Positions 17,523 through 27,195 of a stretch of 64,000 bases of DNA are shown piece after piece. Positions within the stretch are counted from its first letter, which is position 1. Each line of letters opens with the position of its first letter. The notes below the pieces were generated by a model, which was not told the DNA's origin, did no database searches, and worked only from the letters and a program-made list of their open reading frames with translations. Source of the DNA: Paenibacillus sp. FSL H8-0548 (GTDB lineage: Bacteria; Bacillota; Bacilli; Paenibacillales; Paenibacillaceae); NCBI RefSeq assembly GCF_038630985.1, contig NZ_CP152049.1:4545501-4609500 (forward strand), given 5' to 3'. The translations under genes were made by a program, and so were the position numbers.

Positions 17523-19031
17523 TCAAACCTTCTTCAAGCTAATACTCTTGAAAAGCAGCATTAATTTGGCTGTTCCGAATGCTAGCAGAGTAATGGACGC
17601 CATATACACCAGCTGCGATATACCCGGTATCATGGCAAACATCAGCTGCCAAGGCGTTTGTAGAAGCGTTGGCAGCACAAACAATATAAATACAGGAATA
17701 ATGAGATGAAAAAGTCCGATAGAAACGGCCTGCAGCGTAATCGATATGTGCGTGTATTTAAAGACCTTGTTCCAAGCAGCAGCAACATAAATGGATCGAA
17801 TTACGAACAATATAATTAATAATCCAATTATCCGCATTGCCCAGCTGCCTCCGCTAGCGGTTGGGAGCTCTTCAAGCGATGGCTCCTGACCATCCATAAT
17901 TGCCCGCACACCCTCAGTCATAACTTCGGCACCAAAAACAAAAGCATCATTTTTATTCAATAAAATCACGATTCCGATGTCCCCATCGATCAACATATTA
18001 GATTGGAAATTTTCAACCCCGCCATCATGAGAAATCGAATTCCCTCGCTTCATCCAGCCCATTCCGTAATACCTGTCATCCTCTATTAAAACACCCTGCT
18101 CACCCTGCATTAAAGCTATACTTTGCGTCGATACAACTTGCTTGCCCGCGAAAGCACCGCCATTCATCTGCGCGATTAAATACCTTGTCATATCCTCCGC
18201 GCTTGCTTTAATATACCCTGATGGTATGTCAGCGGGCCTCTCCTTCGGGCTTGTCGTGATCATCCAACCGAACAGCGATTGATGTCCATCTGACAGCCCT
18301 AGCTTGACAGCCTCCACGTAGGACGCCGCTGTATTCTTCATCCCTAGCGGTTCAAAGATATGAGACTTCATATACTCCCCATAGGGCTGACCTGAAACGG
18401 CCTGTACCAATGCCCCAAGCACATTGTAGTTGGCGTTCGAATATTGAAATAAGCTTCCTGCCGGCTCGCTAAGTTTAGTGCGGAGCTGTGCCGCTGGATA
18501 AAGCTCAAGCTTTAGCTCTGGCGCTGGGAGCTTTAAACCTGCAATCGTTGGAATACCGCTTGTTTGGTTTAGCAAGCTCCGAACAGTCATTGCTTCTGAA
18601 GCTTTTTCATCCGCTACACGAAATTCCGGCAAATATCGCTGTACAGGAGCGTTCAGCTCTATTTTTCCCGAGTCCACCAGCTGCATAACCGCCATAGCCG
18701 TAAAGGATTTACTCATCGAGCCTATTATAAATGGTGTCTGTGGCGTGATCTGACTGTTCTTGGAATCTGCTGTTCCATAACCTTTTATGTATAAGGGGCC
18801 ATCCTTGTGAACGATACCTAGCGCAGCCCCTGGAATGTCCAGCTTCTCCATCGCTGACTGCATATAGCGATCGATCTTGGTATATTCCGTGCCTGCTGTA
18901 TCACTCTCCGCTGCATGAGCTTTTTCCGGTGCGACCCCGTAACTCGTTAACGCCGCCGCAATGGTGTAAAACAATACCGACATACACAACGCATTTCTTA
19001 TAATGGACCTTCCGCTCATCTTCTCACCCAT
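17523..19031 (-). CDS. Serine beta-lactamase-fold hydrolase with C-terminal membrane segments
   Basis: A 502-residue protein of the beta-lactamase/penicillin-binding-protein-like (class C fold) family. A signal or membrane segment lies at residues 10-40. The catalytic SxxK is GSMSKSFTAMA, the YxN motif is FQYSNANYNVLG, and an HxG-like triad is SHDGGVENF. After about residue 395 three or four hydrophobic segments follow (MRIIGLLIILFVIRSI, IPVFILFVLPTLL). Such proteins are exported esterases, peptidases or peptidoglycan-related hydrolases; the substrate cannot be told and resistance is not implied. The start is uncertain between ATG 19031 and ATG 19019. Confidence 0.85.
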   Translation of the reverse strand: MGEKMSGRSIIRNALCMSVLFYTIAAALTSYGVAPEKAHAAESDTAGTEYTKIDRYMQSAMEKLDIPGAALGIVHKDGPLYIKGYGTADSKNSQITPQTPFIIGSMSKSFTAMAVMQLVDSGKIELNAPVQRYLPEFRVADEKASEAMTVRSLLNQTSGIPTIAGLKLPAPELKLELYPAAQLRTKLSEPAGSLFQYSNANYNVLGALVQAVSGQPYGEYMKSHIFEPLGMKNTAASYVEAVKLGLSDGHQSLFGWMITTSPKERPADIPSGYIKASAEDMTRYLIAQMNGGAFAGKQVVSTQSIALMQGEQGVLIEDDRYYGMGWMKRGNSISHDGGVENFQSNMLIDGDIGIVILLNKNDAFVFGAEVMTEGVRAIMDGQEPSLEELPTASGGSWAMRIIGLLIILFVIRSIYVAAAWNKVFKYTHISITLQAVSIGLFHLIIPVFILFVLPTLLQTPWQLMFAMIPGISQLVYMASITLLAFGTAKLMLLFKSISLKKV

Positions 19032-19040
19032 TCTTTATCT

Positions 19041-19247
19041 ATAATAAGTTCAACTAAAAATTTACGTTTTTGGCGCTGTGCGAGAAGATCATTCTTACGC
19101 TCGCGGTTGCAGCCAGATTCTTGATTTCCTACGACCTTTAAAGGTAAGAATATGGGCTGCAAAGGCGAACACTTCGTTTCTCCAGAACGATTTTCACGCT
19201 TCGCTTAAACTTCATTTTTTAAGTTCAACTTTTCTATAATAAAAATA
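19041..19247. repeat. Candidate small non-coding repeat element with inverted ends
   Basis: A roughly 200-bp intergenic block is bounded by similar, imperfectly inverted ends. CTATAATAAGTTCAACTAAA lies at the left, and AAGTTCAACTTTTCTATAAT at the right. No reading frame fits. Its form resembles a MITE or a mobile palindromic unit, but only one copy is in the window, so this is tentative. Confidence 0.35.
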
Positions 19248-19339
19248 AGTATAGATGATTTGCTTTCAAATGAAATGGACTTGTGGTATGACAGCATACT
19301 GGACTTTAGGCGGGCCAAATCAACAGCCTCAGTACAATT

Positions 19340-19634
19340 GGAAATCGCAGTCGCGTCAGCTCACACTTCTAACGGAAACCACAAACGCTAAATCGCCTTT
19401 ATTTTTCGTTTCAAGATTGTAACGGAAGCACAGGCCTCTATTTGTACAAAAGATACACGATATCGCTTCATTTCTGCGTAATAGCGTCTCCCACTTCCGT
19501 TAAAATATGACGTTAACCCAAAATGCAAATTTAGCGTCGCTGGCTTCCGTTAGCTTTCGTTATCTGCTCACTGGCTGCTGCCGCAGCATCGTTATCAGCA
19601 GGTTCGGAGAACCCATAGTTTCCTATACCTATAA
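19340..19634 (+). repeat. Dispersed intergenic repeat family 1, copy A
   Basis: About 295 bp, closely similar along its whole length to 47338-47632 in the same orientation. Two forward TAACGGAA blocks (19370-19377, 19420-19427) face two inverted TTCCGTTA blocks (19495-19502, 19545-19552). The outer pair extends into ACGCTAAA and TTTAGCGT, so the element can fold as nested hairpins. It has no coding frame. Confidence 0.85.
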
Positions 19635-19649
19635 ATGAGCAAAAGCGGA

Positions 19650-19930
19650 TACAGAACTATCCAATTGGACTTGCTTACGAATAGCACACAATCCATCACC
19701 AAACGGACAAGGCTGTCCGATACCGGTGGTACAGTACAAATGCGTCCAGGCTAGCAGCGCCCACAATCGGATAAAGGCGGTTGCTCAACGAACCTGGTAC
19801 ATATCAAAGCCAAGGTTATTCTTGGACTGGCCAACATAGGAGAACAGCGGCGTTTTCATCGGACCGCTGGTCGTTATTATTTACATGGCTGCACGTAAAG
19901 CAGGACTATTCCAAGTGAAATTTAAGCTTT
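19650..19930 (-). pseudogene. C-terminal remnant of a DDE transposase (IS701/IS4-like)
   Basis: On the minus strand, broken frames encode AVLLCWPVQE, then after frame changes WALLAWTHLYCTTGI, PFGDGLCAIRKQVQLDSS. This resembles the tail of IS701-like transposases ('LL...CCTG...FGDGLR..RK'). A sequence very like the AVLLCWPVQE segment recurs, in the opposite orientation, near 23630-23680. Stops and frameshifts make it non-functional. Confidence 0.55.
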
Positions 19931-20000
19931 AGTAAGGTCCGTCAAGCTGTCTATGGATAGCGGATTGAAAATCATGATTTCTTAATTTTGGAAAATAGAG

Positions 20001-20030
20001 TTGACACTTTTCTTGCATTAACGTTATAGT
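20001..20030 (+). promoter_or_regulatory. Promoter of the thiC leader
   Basis: TTGACA (20001-20006) and TATAGT (20025-20030) with an 18-bp spacer lie just before the second TPP riboswitch. Confidence 0.65.
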
Positions 20031-20042
20031 CAAACAAGGAAA

Positions 20043-20133
20043 TCCACTAGGGGCGCCATCACGGCTGAGATAAAGCGATATGCTTTTGTCCCTTTGAACC
20101 TGATCTGGGTCATGCCAGCGTAGGAAAGTGGGA
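20043..20133 (+). ncRNA. TPP riboswitch (THI element) of thiC
   Basis: The core is complete: CACTAGGGGCGCC, ACGGCTGAGATAAAG, CCCTTTGAACCTGATCTGG and CCAGCGTAGGAAAGTGGGA. A terminator follows at 20273. The start codon of thiC is more than 500 bases further down. Confidence 0.95.
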
Positions 20134-20272
20134 CTGTGCGTTTATTTTAAATGCGCGTGAGGTGTGCTATGCCGCATTCGGCTGTATTTTAGCAGGAATG
20201 AGACCGGATGGCAGAGCCAAGGGTCGGTTGTTTCGGACCCTTGCAGAATACTTGCGCATGACGACACATTTC

Positions 20273-20304
20273 AACCGCTCCTTTCGTTGGGGGCGGTTTT
20301 TTTA
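20273..20304 (+). terminator. Riboswitch-linked terminator in the thiC leader
   Basis: AACCGCTCC (20273-20281) pairs with GGGGCGGTT (20290-20298, one G-U pair) and seven to eight T residues follow. It is the likely off switch of the TPP riboswitch. Confidence 0.85.
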
Positions 20305-20545
20305 TTGATTTGTAAGGAAGTATATGGTTTTCTCCAAATATAAGAAAGTATAGGTTTCACTCTTATACGAACGCTTATATTTCAGCGCTAAACGCCGCAA
20401 TGCCGCCAAATGACGGTAAAGCCGTTTATGCTTATATACTTGACTTATAGGTCATTGCGAAACAAGCTTTCGCTGCCCCCATTGAAAGCATCTTCTCATC
20501 TTTGTGGATGTGGAGACTTATGATAGAGCGACTAACTTTCTACGC

Positions 20546-20644
20546 GAAACGGAATCGTCCTAAGACAAGGACGATCAAACCGTTTCTGCTTGTGTGCGTG
20601 TATACCTCCAGGTGGAATTCCACTATTCCGTTGGGAGGTTTTTT
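20546..20644 (+). promoter_or_regulatory. Second structured block before thiC: hairpin plus SD-masking terminator
   Basis: Hairpin one pairs GAAACGG with CCGTTTC and ATCGTCCT with AGGACGAT (20546-20586). Hairpin two pairs ACCTCC (20604-20609) with GGAGGT (20634-20639), has an inner palindrome GTGGAATTCCAC, and is followed by TTTTTT. The 3' arm is also the GGGAGG ribosome binding site of thiC, so folding would both mask translation and act as a terminator. What would switch it is unknown. Confidence 0.6.
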
Positions 20645-20646
20645 GA

Positions 20647-22413
<1,767 letters not shown>

Positions 22414-22454
22414 AGTCGTTGATCACGAATGGTCTGATCGTTATTCGATGAAGC

Positions 22455-22995
22455 GGACGCGATTGCTGTCCTGCCGAAGGCAGTCGCAGCTGTGAATAAG
22501 CTCCGTACTATTAATAGTGAGATATGCATTCTTGCGGATGTACATGATGTTAATCAATCAAACGTTGTCCCGCTCGTCAAAGGGGCGAACCTCGTGCTTG
22601 ACGGTACGGATAATGCGGCTGCTCGTTTGCTATTAAGCGATGTATGCTTTCGGCAGCGCATTCCATTCCTATACGGTGGTCCCAGGGAATGAGCGCAGCG
22701 CTCATTCTAGGACGTACTGCGTGCTTACGATGCTTGATTGGCGAATCTGAAGAGGAAGAGGGATCGGCTACCTGTGATACAGTAGGCGTTCTTTCCCCCA
22801 CGGTAGAATTTATTGCTTCACTGTAAGCTGTGGAGGCGATTAAATGGCTGTCTGGTAATGGTGACACGATACGCCGAACGTGGATCAATGCTGATTTATG
22901 GTCATTTCGCCTTCGTGAATCGATTCTTCCTTCCGGTAGAGCAGCTTGCAGACCCGTGGCTGCGAGACCCTTATTCACTTTTTCCGTTCCTCGGC
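22455..22995 (+). pseudogene. Decayed thiF/MoeB-like adenylyltransferase
   Basis: Fragments in shifting frames encode pieces of a ThiF-family enzyme that activates the sulfur carrier ThiS. These are AVAAVNKLRTINSEICILA, then NLVLDGTDNAAARLLLSDV with the family's DGTDN motif, IPFLYGG, CLRCLIGES with zinc-type cysteines, and SPTVEFIASL followed, after a stop codon, by AVEAIKWLSGNGDTI. The N-terminal ATP-binding glycine loop is missing and at least two frameshifts or stops occur. It lies about 40 bp after thiC, the usual neighbourhood for thiamin sulfur genes. Confidence 0.75.
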
Positions 22996-23059
22996 ATGGT
23001 CTCTGGAATTGCTTCTACTGACATGGCTTCAGGTGGTTCGAAGCGCAGCCCCTCTTCTG

Positions 23060-23690
23060 TACGTCCATCCGAGCGTGGTCCTCATGGGCGATGGGATGAA
23101 ATAGGCCAAAGAAGCTCGCCGGATGCCCGGCGTTAAGAAACTTCATCAGGAATCTGAGAATTCCTCCAAGGCGGAGTCTATCTTCGGGCATCTGTTTGGG
23201 GCCATCGGCATTCTCATGGGAACGCCGCAACAGTGGTTTTGCCTACCCTTGTTCATGAATTTGCAGGATGCACATCGTTACAAAGGCCAAGTCAAACGCT
23301 GTGGCGTATGAGCCTCCTTCCATGACGAATAAGGAAAGAGGCCGTCCACGAAAAAAGGGAGCTATTCTCAAACGGAAGTCCCTGTTTCAAAGTCGTGCTG
23401 CGGCGTTTCAAACGGCCGCTACGCTGCCACTTCCGTCTCATGGCGGCTATGCGCTAGTGGATTCCTGCTTTACCTGCACCCGTGTGATCCATAGCTATGC
23501 TGCCGTGGGATATCACCTCATTGGCGGTCTCAAAACCAATCGCATGATCTATCCGCAAAGAAGCCGTTCACCTTGTGACCGTGAACGGAACTTCGTACTG
23601 GACGTACCGATATGAAGGTGCCTTTAATGAGCCGCTGTTCTCCTGTGTTGGCCAGTCCAAGAATAACCTTGGATTATACACTAAAAAAAA
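23060..23690 (+). pseudogene. Decayed DDE transposase (IS701/IS4-like)
   Basis: Broken frames read KAESIFGHLFGAIGILMG and PQQWFCLPLFMNLQD, then GRPRKKGAILKRK, ALVDSCFTCTRVIHS, GYHLIGGLKTNRMIYPQ and VTVNGTSYWTYRYEG. The order matches the core of an IS701/IS4-like DDE transposase ('GHHWG.LG...WFCLPL', 'GFH.IG.LKTNRVIYP'). Several frameshifts are present. The 3' end is similar to the inverted remnant near 19820-19860, so both come from one IS family. Confidence 0.65.
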
Positions 23691-23716
23691 GCCCCTTCCT
23701 CATCCGAGGAAGGGCT
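23682..23716 (-). terminator. Terminator of the queCDEF operon
   Basis: Read leftward, AGCCCTTCCTC pairs with GAGGAAGGGGCT around a four-base loop, with one bulged or mismatched base, and eight T residues follow. It lies about ten bases after the queF stop. Confidence 0.85.
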
Positions 23717-23725
23717 CCTATATAA

Positions 23726-24223
23726 CTAACGATTGTCGATCTTCTCAGGATACAAATCATGATTCATCAAGCGATGGTCAGCCATTTGTTCAAACTTCGT
23801 GCCGGGCTGGCCCCAGTTGCAGTAAGGATCAATAGAGATGCCCCCGCGAGGCGTAAACTTACCCCATACCTCAATATATCTTGGGTCCATAAGCTTGATT
23901 AAATCATTCATAATAATATTCATGCAGTCCTCATGAAAATCGCCGTGGTTGCGGAAGCTGAACAAATACAGCTTAAGCGACTTGCTTTCCACCATTTTGA
24001 GACCAGGAATATAAGATATATAGATTGTCGCAAAATCCGGCTGTCCCGTCATCGGACAAAGGCTCGTAAATTCCGGACAATTAAATTTGACAAAATAGTC
24101 ACGATTAGGATGCTTATTATCGAATGCCTCCAAAATTTCCGGCGAATAATTGAATAAATATTGCGTGCCCTGATTACCGAGCAGCGTCACGCCGCTGAGC
24201 TCTTCCTTGCTTCTTCCGTCCAT
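23726..24223 (-). CDS. queF: NADPH-dependent 7-cyano-7-deazaguanine reductase, short form
   Basis: QueF reduces the nitrile preQ0 to preQ1, the last pre-tRNA step of queuosine synthesis. This 165-residue protein is the short, YkvM-like form. The catalytic Cys lies in [13 protein letters not shown] and the substrate-binding Glu in [24 protein letters not shown] lies before the ATG. It closes the queC-queD-queE-queF operon, 27 bp after queE. Confidence 0.96.
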   Translation of the reverse strand: MDGRSKEELSGVTLLGNQGTQYLFNYSPEILEAFDNKHPNRDYFVKFNCPEFTSLCPMTGQPDFATIYISYIPGLKMVESKSLKLYLFSFRNHGDFHEDCMNIIMNDLIKLMDPRYIEVWGKFTPRGGISIDPYCNWGQPGTKFEQMADHRLMNHDLYPEKIDNR

Positions 24224-24250
24224 TAACTATCTCCCTTTCTATTCTATTGC

Positions 24251-25000
24251 TTAAACGCCCTTCTTATTGCCCCATACCCAAGTATGCAGCTGCGGGAGCA
24301 CATGCACCCGCTTCAATTCCGGGTTCGGCATGACGCGATCAATCAACCATTCATAACGCTCCACTAAATACGGCAGCATACGCTGCGGCTCAGTTTCCTG
24401 CAATTGCCCATTGCCCGCTTGTACATAGAACGGAACGTTAGGATAACGCAGATGGACACTGGTTGCATATTTCAAATCCTCATCGTCAAAAACGACGGTC
24501 TTCAAGCAAAAGCTGGTTGCTCGATTATTCAGCTTGGATACGATGTCGTCAAGCACGCTCCAATCGGTCTTCATTCCGGAGCTTGGCGGCTTTGGAGACA
24601 GGGTCAGGTCATCAATCGACCAAAACCAATCCTGCCAGCGGCTGCCCTGGGTTTCTAACGCTACACTGATATTAAGTTTATGAAGCTCATCTATCAAAAA
24701 GCTCAGCCCAGGCAATAAGGCAGGATTTCCACCTGAAATGGTCACATGATCAAAGGCATTGCCGCCGATTTCATTTAATTGCTCTATAATTTCATCTGCA
24801 CTCAGCATGCGTATATCAGATTTGGCGCTGCCATCCCATGTAAATGCCGAATCGCACCAAGAACAGCTGTAATCACAGCCTGCTGTACGAACGAACATCG
24901 TTTTCCGGCCAATGACCATACCTTCCCCTTGAACCGTCGGTCCAAACATTTCCAGTACAGGAATCCGTTTAATTGGCTTGCTGGATTGGTTAGCTTGCAT
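24251..25000 (-). CDS. queE: 7-carboxy-7-deazaguanine synthase
   Basis: QueE is a radical-SAM enzyme that contracts 6-carboxytetrahydropterin to 7-carboxy-7-deazaguanine. In 249 residues it has the start FGPTVQGEGMVIGRKTMFVR, the iron-sulfur motif CDYSCSWCD (CxxxCxxC), and the SAM-binding HVTISGGNPALLP. The start overlaps the queD end by 11 bp. The order and overlap support one transcript. Confidence 0.95.
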   Translation of the reverse strand: MQANQSSKPIKRIPVLEMFGPTVQGEGMVIGRKTMFVRTAGCDYSCSWCDSAFTWDGSAKSDIRMLSADEIIEQLNEIGGNAFDHVTISGGNPALLPGLSFLIDELHKLNISVALETQGSRWQDWFWSIDDLTLSPKPPSSGMKTDWSVLDDIVSKLNNRATSFCLKTVVFDDEDLKYATSVHLRYPNVPFYVQAGNGQLQETEPQRMLPYLVERYEWLIDRVMPNPELKRVHVLPQLHTWVWGNKKGV

Positions 25001-25442
25001 CCGATCCCGCCTTTCGCTTCGGCCGATAGATGCAATAGCTCGTTGGGGTTTCTCGCAGATACACCTGAATACACTGCGGACGATTCACCATACCATCCAA
25101 ATACTGTTGAACGATTTCATAGATTGTGCGCGCCACGACTTCCGTTGTAGGGTAACGCTCTGGCTCAGTGTTATTGAAGCTCTCTTTATCGTCATTCAGC
25201 AGGGAGTGATCGAATCGATCATGAATAAGCTGCTTAATTATCGCAAAATTAACTAGAAATCCTGCCGAATCCAGCTCATCTCCAGCTACGGTAACATTCG
25301 CATAATACGTGTGCCCGTGCAGCTGGCGACATTTGCCTGCTTCCTCGACGGGGATGTAATGTGCCGCGGCAAAATGAAAATCCTTATTCAGCTCGTAGCT
25401 ATATTCATGCAACGCTGCGGGATAAATCTGTTGGAGCATCAT
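24990..25442 (-). CDS. queD: 6-carboxytetrahydropterin synthase
   Basis: QueD makes 6-carboxytetrahydropterin from dihydroneopterin triphosphate. The 150-residue T-fold protein has zinc-binding histidines in [10 protein letters not shown] and [11 protein letters not shown], and a further HSLLND His and Glu pair. I chose the ATG at 25442, which overlaps the queC stop as ATGA and has GGAGG seven to eight bases upstream, within the end of queC. Confidence 0.95.
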   Translation of the reverse strand: MMLQQIYPAALHEYSYELNKDFHFAAAHYIPVEEAGKCRQLHGHTYYANVTVAGDELDSAGFLVNFAIIKQLIHDRFDHSLLNDDKESFNNTEPERYPTTEVVARTIYEIVQQYLDGMVNRPQCIQVYLRETPTSYCIYRPKRKAGSDAS

Positions 25443-26104
25443 GACTTCATCCTCCAAATACGCGAGGCCAAATAATCATCCAGCCCTTTCTTTCGAAGCT
25501 GGCATGAAGGGCAATGCCCGCAGCCGTCAGAAATAATTCCGTTATAGCAAGTTAACGTTTTCTCGCGGACAAATTCGAATGCGCCGAGCGTCTCGGCCAG
25601 CTCCCATGTTTCGGATTTGGTAAGCCACATCAGCGGTGTATCGATGACAAATGGAAAATCCATCGATAGATTAAGCGTCACATTCAGTGATTTCACGAAT
25701 ATATCCCGGCAATCCGGATATCCGCTAAAATCCGTCTCACATACGCCTGTTACGATATGCTTGGCGCCAAGCTGCTTAGCGAGCACGGCTGCAAAGGTGA
25801 GGAACAAGAGATTTCGCCCATCAACAAAAGTCGTAGGAAGTTCCCCTTCCTTCTGTTCTATGGCTATATCATCCCTAGTCAGCGCGTTAGGCGCCAACTG
25901 ATTTAACAGCGACATATCTAGAATATGATGCTTAATCCCAAGCTCCTTAGCGATATCTGCCGCGCAATCGAGTTCAAGCTTATGGCGCTGCCCATAGTTG
26001 AACGTTATGGCTTCTACCTCCGTGAAACGCTCCATAGCCCAGAACAGGCAAGTCGTGCTATCCTGGCCGCCGCTAAATACGACAACTGCTTTTTCTTTTT
26101 TCAT
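25439..26104 (-). CDS. queC: 7-cyano-7-deazaguanine synthase
   Basis: QueC adenylates 7-carboxy-7-deazaguanine and converts it to preQ0 with ammonia and ATP. The 221-residue protein has the ATP pyrophosphatase loop [16 protein letters not shown] and the zinc-binding C-terminus [13 protein letters not shown]. It is the first gene of the operon, about 150 bases downstream of a preQ1-I riboswitch, which should shut the pathway off when preQ1 is abundant. Confidence 0.96.
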   Translation of the reverse strand: MKKEKAVVVFSGGQDSTTCLFWAMERFTEVEAITFNYGQRHKLELDCAADIAKELGIKHHILDMSLLNQLAPNALTRDDIAIEQKEGELPTTFVDGRNLLFLTFAAVLAKQLGAKHIVTGVCETDFSGYPDCRDIFVKSLNVTLNLSMDFPFVIDTPLMWLTKSETWELAETLGAFEFVREKTLTCYNGIISDGCGHCPSCQLRKKGLDDYLASRIWRMKS

Positions 26105-26162
26105 GCTGCATCTTCCTCTCTGGTTTGAGAAGACAGAGCTCGCCTGACATCCTTCTGATACA

Positions 26163-26212
26163 TTAAAAAAACCAAAGAAACGGCGCGAAACGGTGAGTAC
26201 CGCTTCACGCCG
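26163..26212 (-). terminator. Riboswitch-controlled terminator before queC
   Basis: CGGCGTGAAGCGGT (26199-26212, read leftward) pairs with ACCGTTTCGCGCCG (26181-26194) around four bases, with a U-rich run ending in seven T residues (26163-26169). Confidence 0.9.
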
Positions 26213-26256
26213 AACGCAAAAACGACGATGTCACCTGACGGGACAATCGTTTCGCA

Positions 26257-26290
26257 TAGTTTTTTATAGAGGGAGTTCGCGAACCTCTCC
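26257..26290 (-). ncRNA. preQ1 class I riboswitch
   Basis: Read leftward, GGGAGAGGTTCGCGAACT continues into CCCTCTATAAAAAACTA. This is the class I pattern of a short stem followed by an A-rich tail that folds back as a pseudoknot. A promoter with TTTCCA and TATAGT (17-bp spacer, 26355-26383) lies upstream, and a terminator follows before queC. Confidence 0.93.
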
Positions 26291-26427
26291 CGGCTGCCAA
26301 TAAAGTCCTAAGACTAGGGGCCGGAATTTCATCTTCAGTTGTTCATTCTTCTGTACTATAGCATAGAGCAAGCAGAATGGAAACCGCTAGTATTTACGAG
26401 ATAACATGAGTTCATACTGCTTTTTCC

Positions 26428-26955
26428 TTATTGTTCAGGAAGCAGCTCTCCCAGCTTCGTCAGCGTCTGAAGCATATGCTTGATCAAATCCGGAAGATCA
26501 TCCATTTGCTCCTCGCTAATTTTGCGGTTGAAGCTTAGCTCGATAACATTCGAATAAATAGGTGTATCCGAGCCAAATAAATAGCTGATCGTTTGCGTTG
26601 GAGTTTGGTCCGGCTCCCAAATACGCTGCATTACCTGCTCAATCTGCCGGCATTGCTCGTCAACATTGTTGATCTCCATATAGAAACGCAGCCTTAATGT
26701 GCTAGCTGGAGATTCTCCCTCTAATTCCAAAATTTCAGCCGCAAGCTCCTTAAGCGAGGCCGTAAGCTGAATTTCTGCGGATACCTCCGAACGCTCAGCC
26801 AGCTTGAACTGAAGTGAGAATTCCCGAGACATCACCGCAAGCTCCAAACGGTCAACCCGATTAATAATATCAATCTTGCGATCCAGCGTGTCCAGATCGT
26901 AAAGCTGATTCTCAAACGCTATTTTCAAATTTTCAAATACAGTTGGATCAAACAT
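26428..26955 (-). CDS. Conserved-looking protein of unknown function
   Basis: A 175-residue soluble, acidic protein. It opens MFDPTVFENLKIAFENQLYD and looks helical, with a later WEPDQTPTQTISYLFG segment and a C-terminal leucine-rich helix (DLIKHMLQTLTKLGELLP). There is no signal peptide, membrane segment or metal motif. The ATG at 26955 has GAGG eight bases upstream; the frame extends nine codons further without a good site. It reads leftward like the que operon but stands apart from it behind the riboswitch promoter. I do not recognise the family. Confidence 0.7.
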   Translation of the reverse strand: MFDPTVFENLKIAFENQLYDLDTLDRKIDIINRVDRLELAVMSREFSLQFKLAERSEVSAEIQLTASLKELAAEILELEGESPASTLRLRFYMEINNVDEQCRQIEQVMQRIWEPDQTPTQTISYLFGSDTPIYSNVIELSFNRKISEEQMDDLPDLIKHMLQTLTKLGELLPEQ

Positions 26956-27134
26956 AATATTTTCCTCACTCTTTCTTTGCATATCATCTTAGCTATTGTA
27001 GACCATTTGGACAGTATAATCGAGACTTCTTTGGAAGCTCTAAACTTCAGCACGTCAATGAGGCCCAGCCTAGCATGAAGCTGCCTGCTTCATCGACCAT
27101 GGCGAATCAACAAAGTTGCAGCAATAAATCAATA

Positions 27135-27178
27135 ATAAAGAACAGTTGAGCAGGGATAACCCTGTTCAACTGTTCTTT
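27135..27178 (-). terminator. Terminator of the GH30-SLH gene
   Basis: GAACAGTTGA and TCAACTGTTC style arms with an inner CAGGG/CCCTG pair form a long stem at 27140-27175, eighteen bases after the stop. It is flanked by AAAG and CTTTT, so it could work in both directions. Confidence 0.8.
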
Positions 27179-27195
27179 TCAATTCATTTTGCTAG

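Noticed and set aside
17523..19031. Antibiotic-resistance beta-lactamase
   Set aside because: The SxxK, YxN and HxG motifs define the fold, but the membrane-bound C-terminus and lack of close family features point to a general serine hydrolase.
22492..22826. Short open frames after thiC as functional thiF pieces
   Set aside because: They are separate frames of one decayed ThiF-like gene, without start signals and missing the ATP-binding loop.
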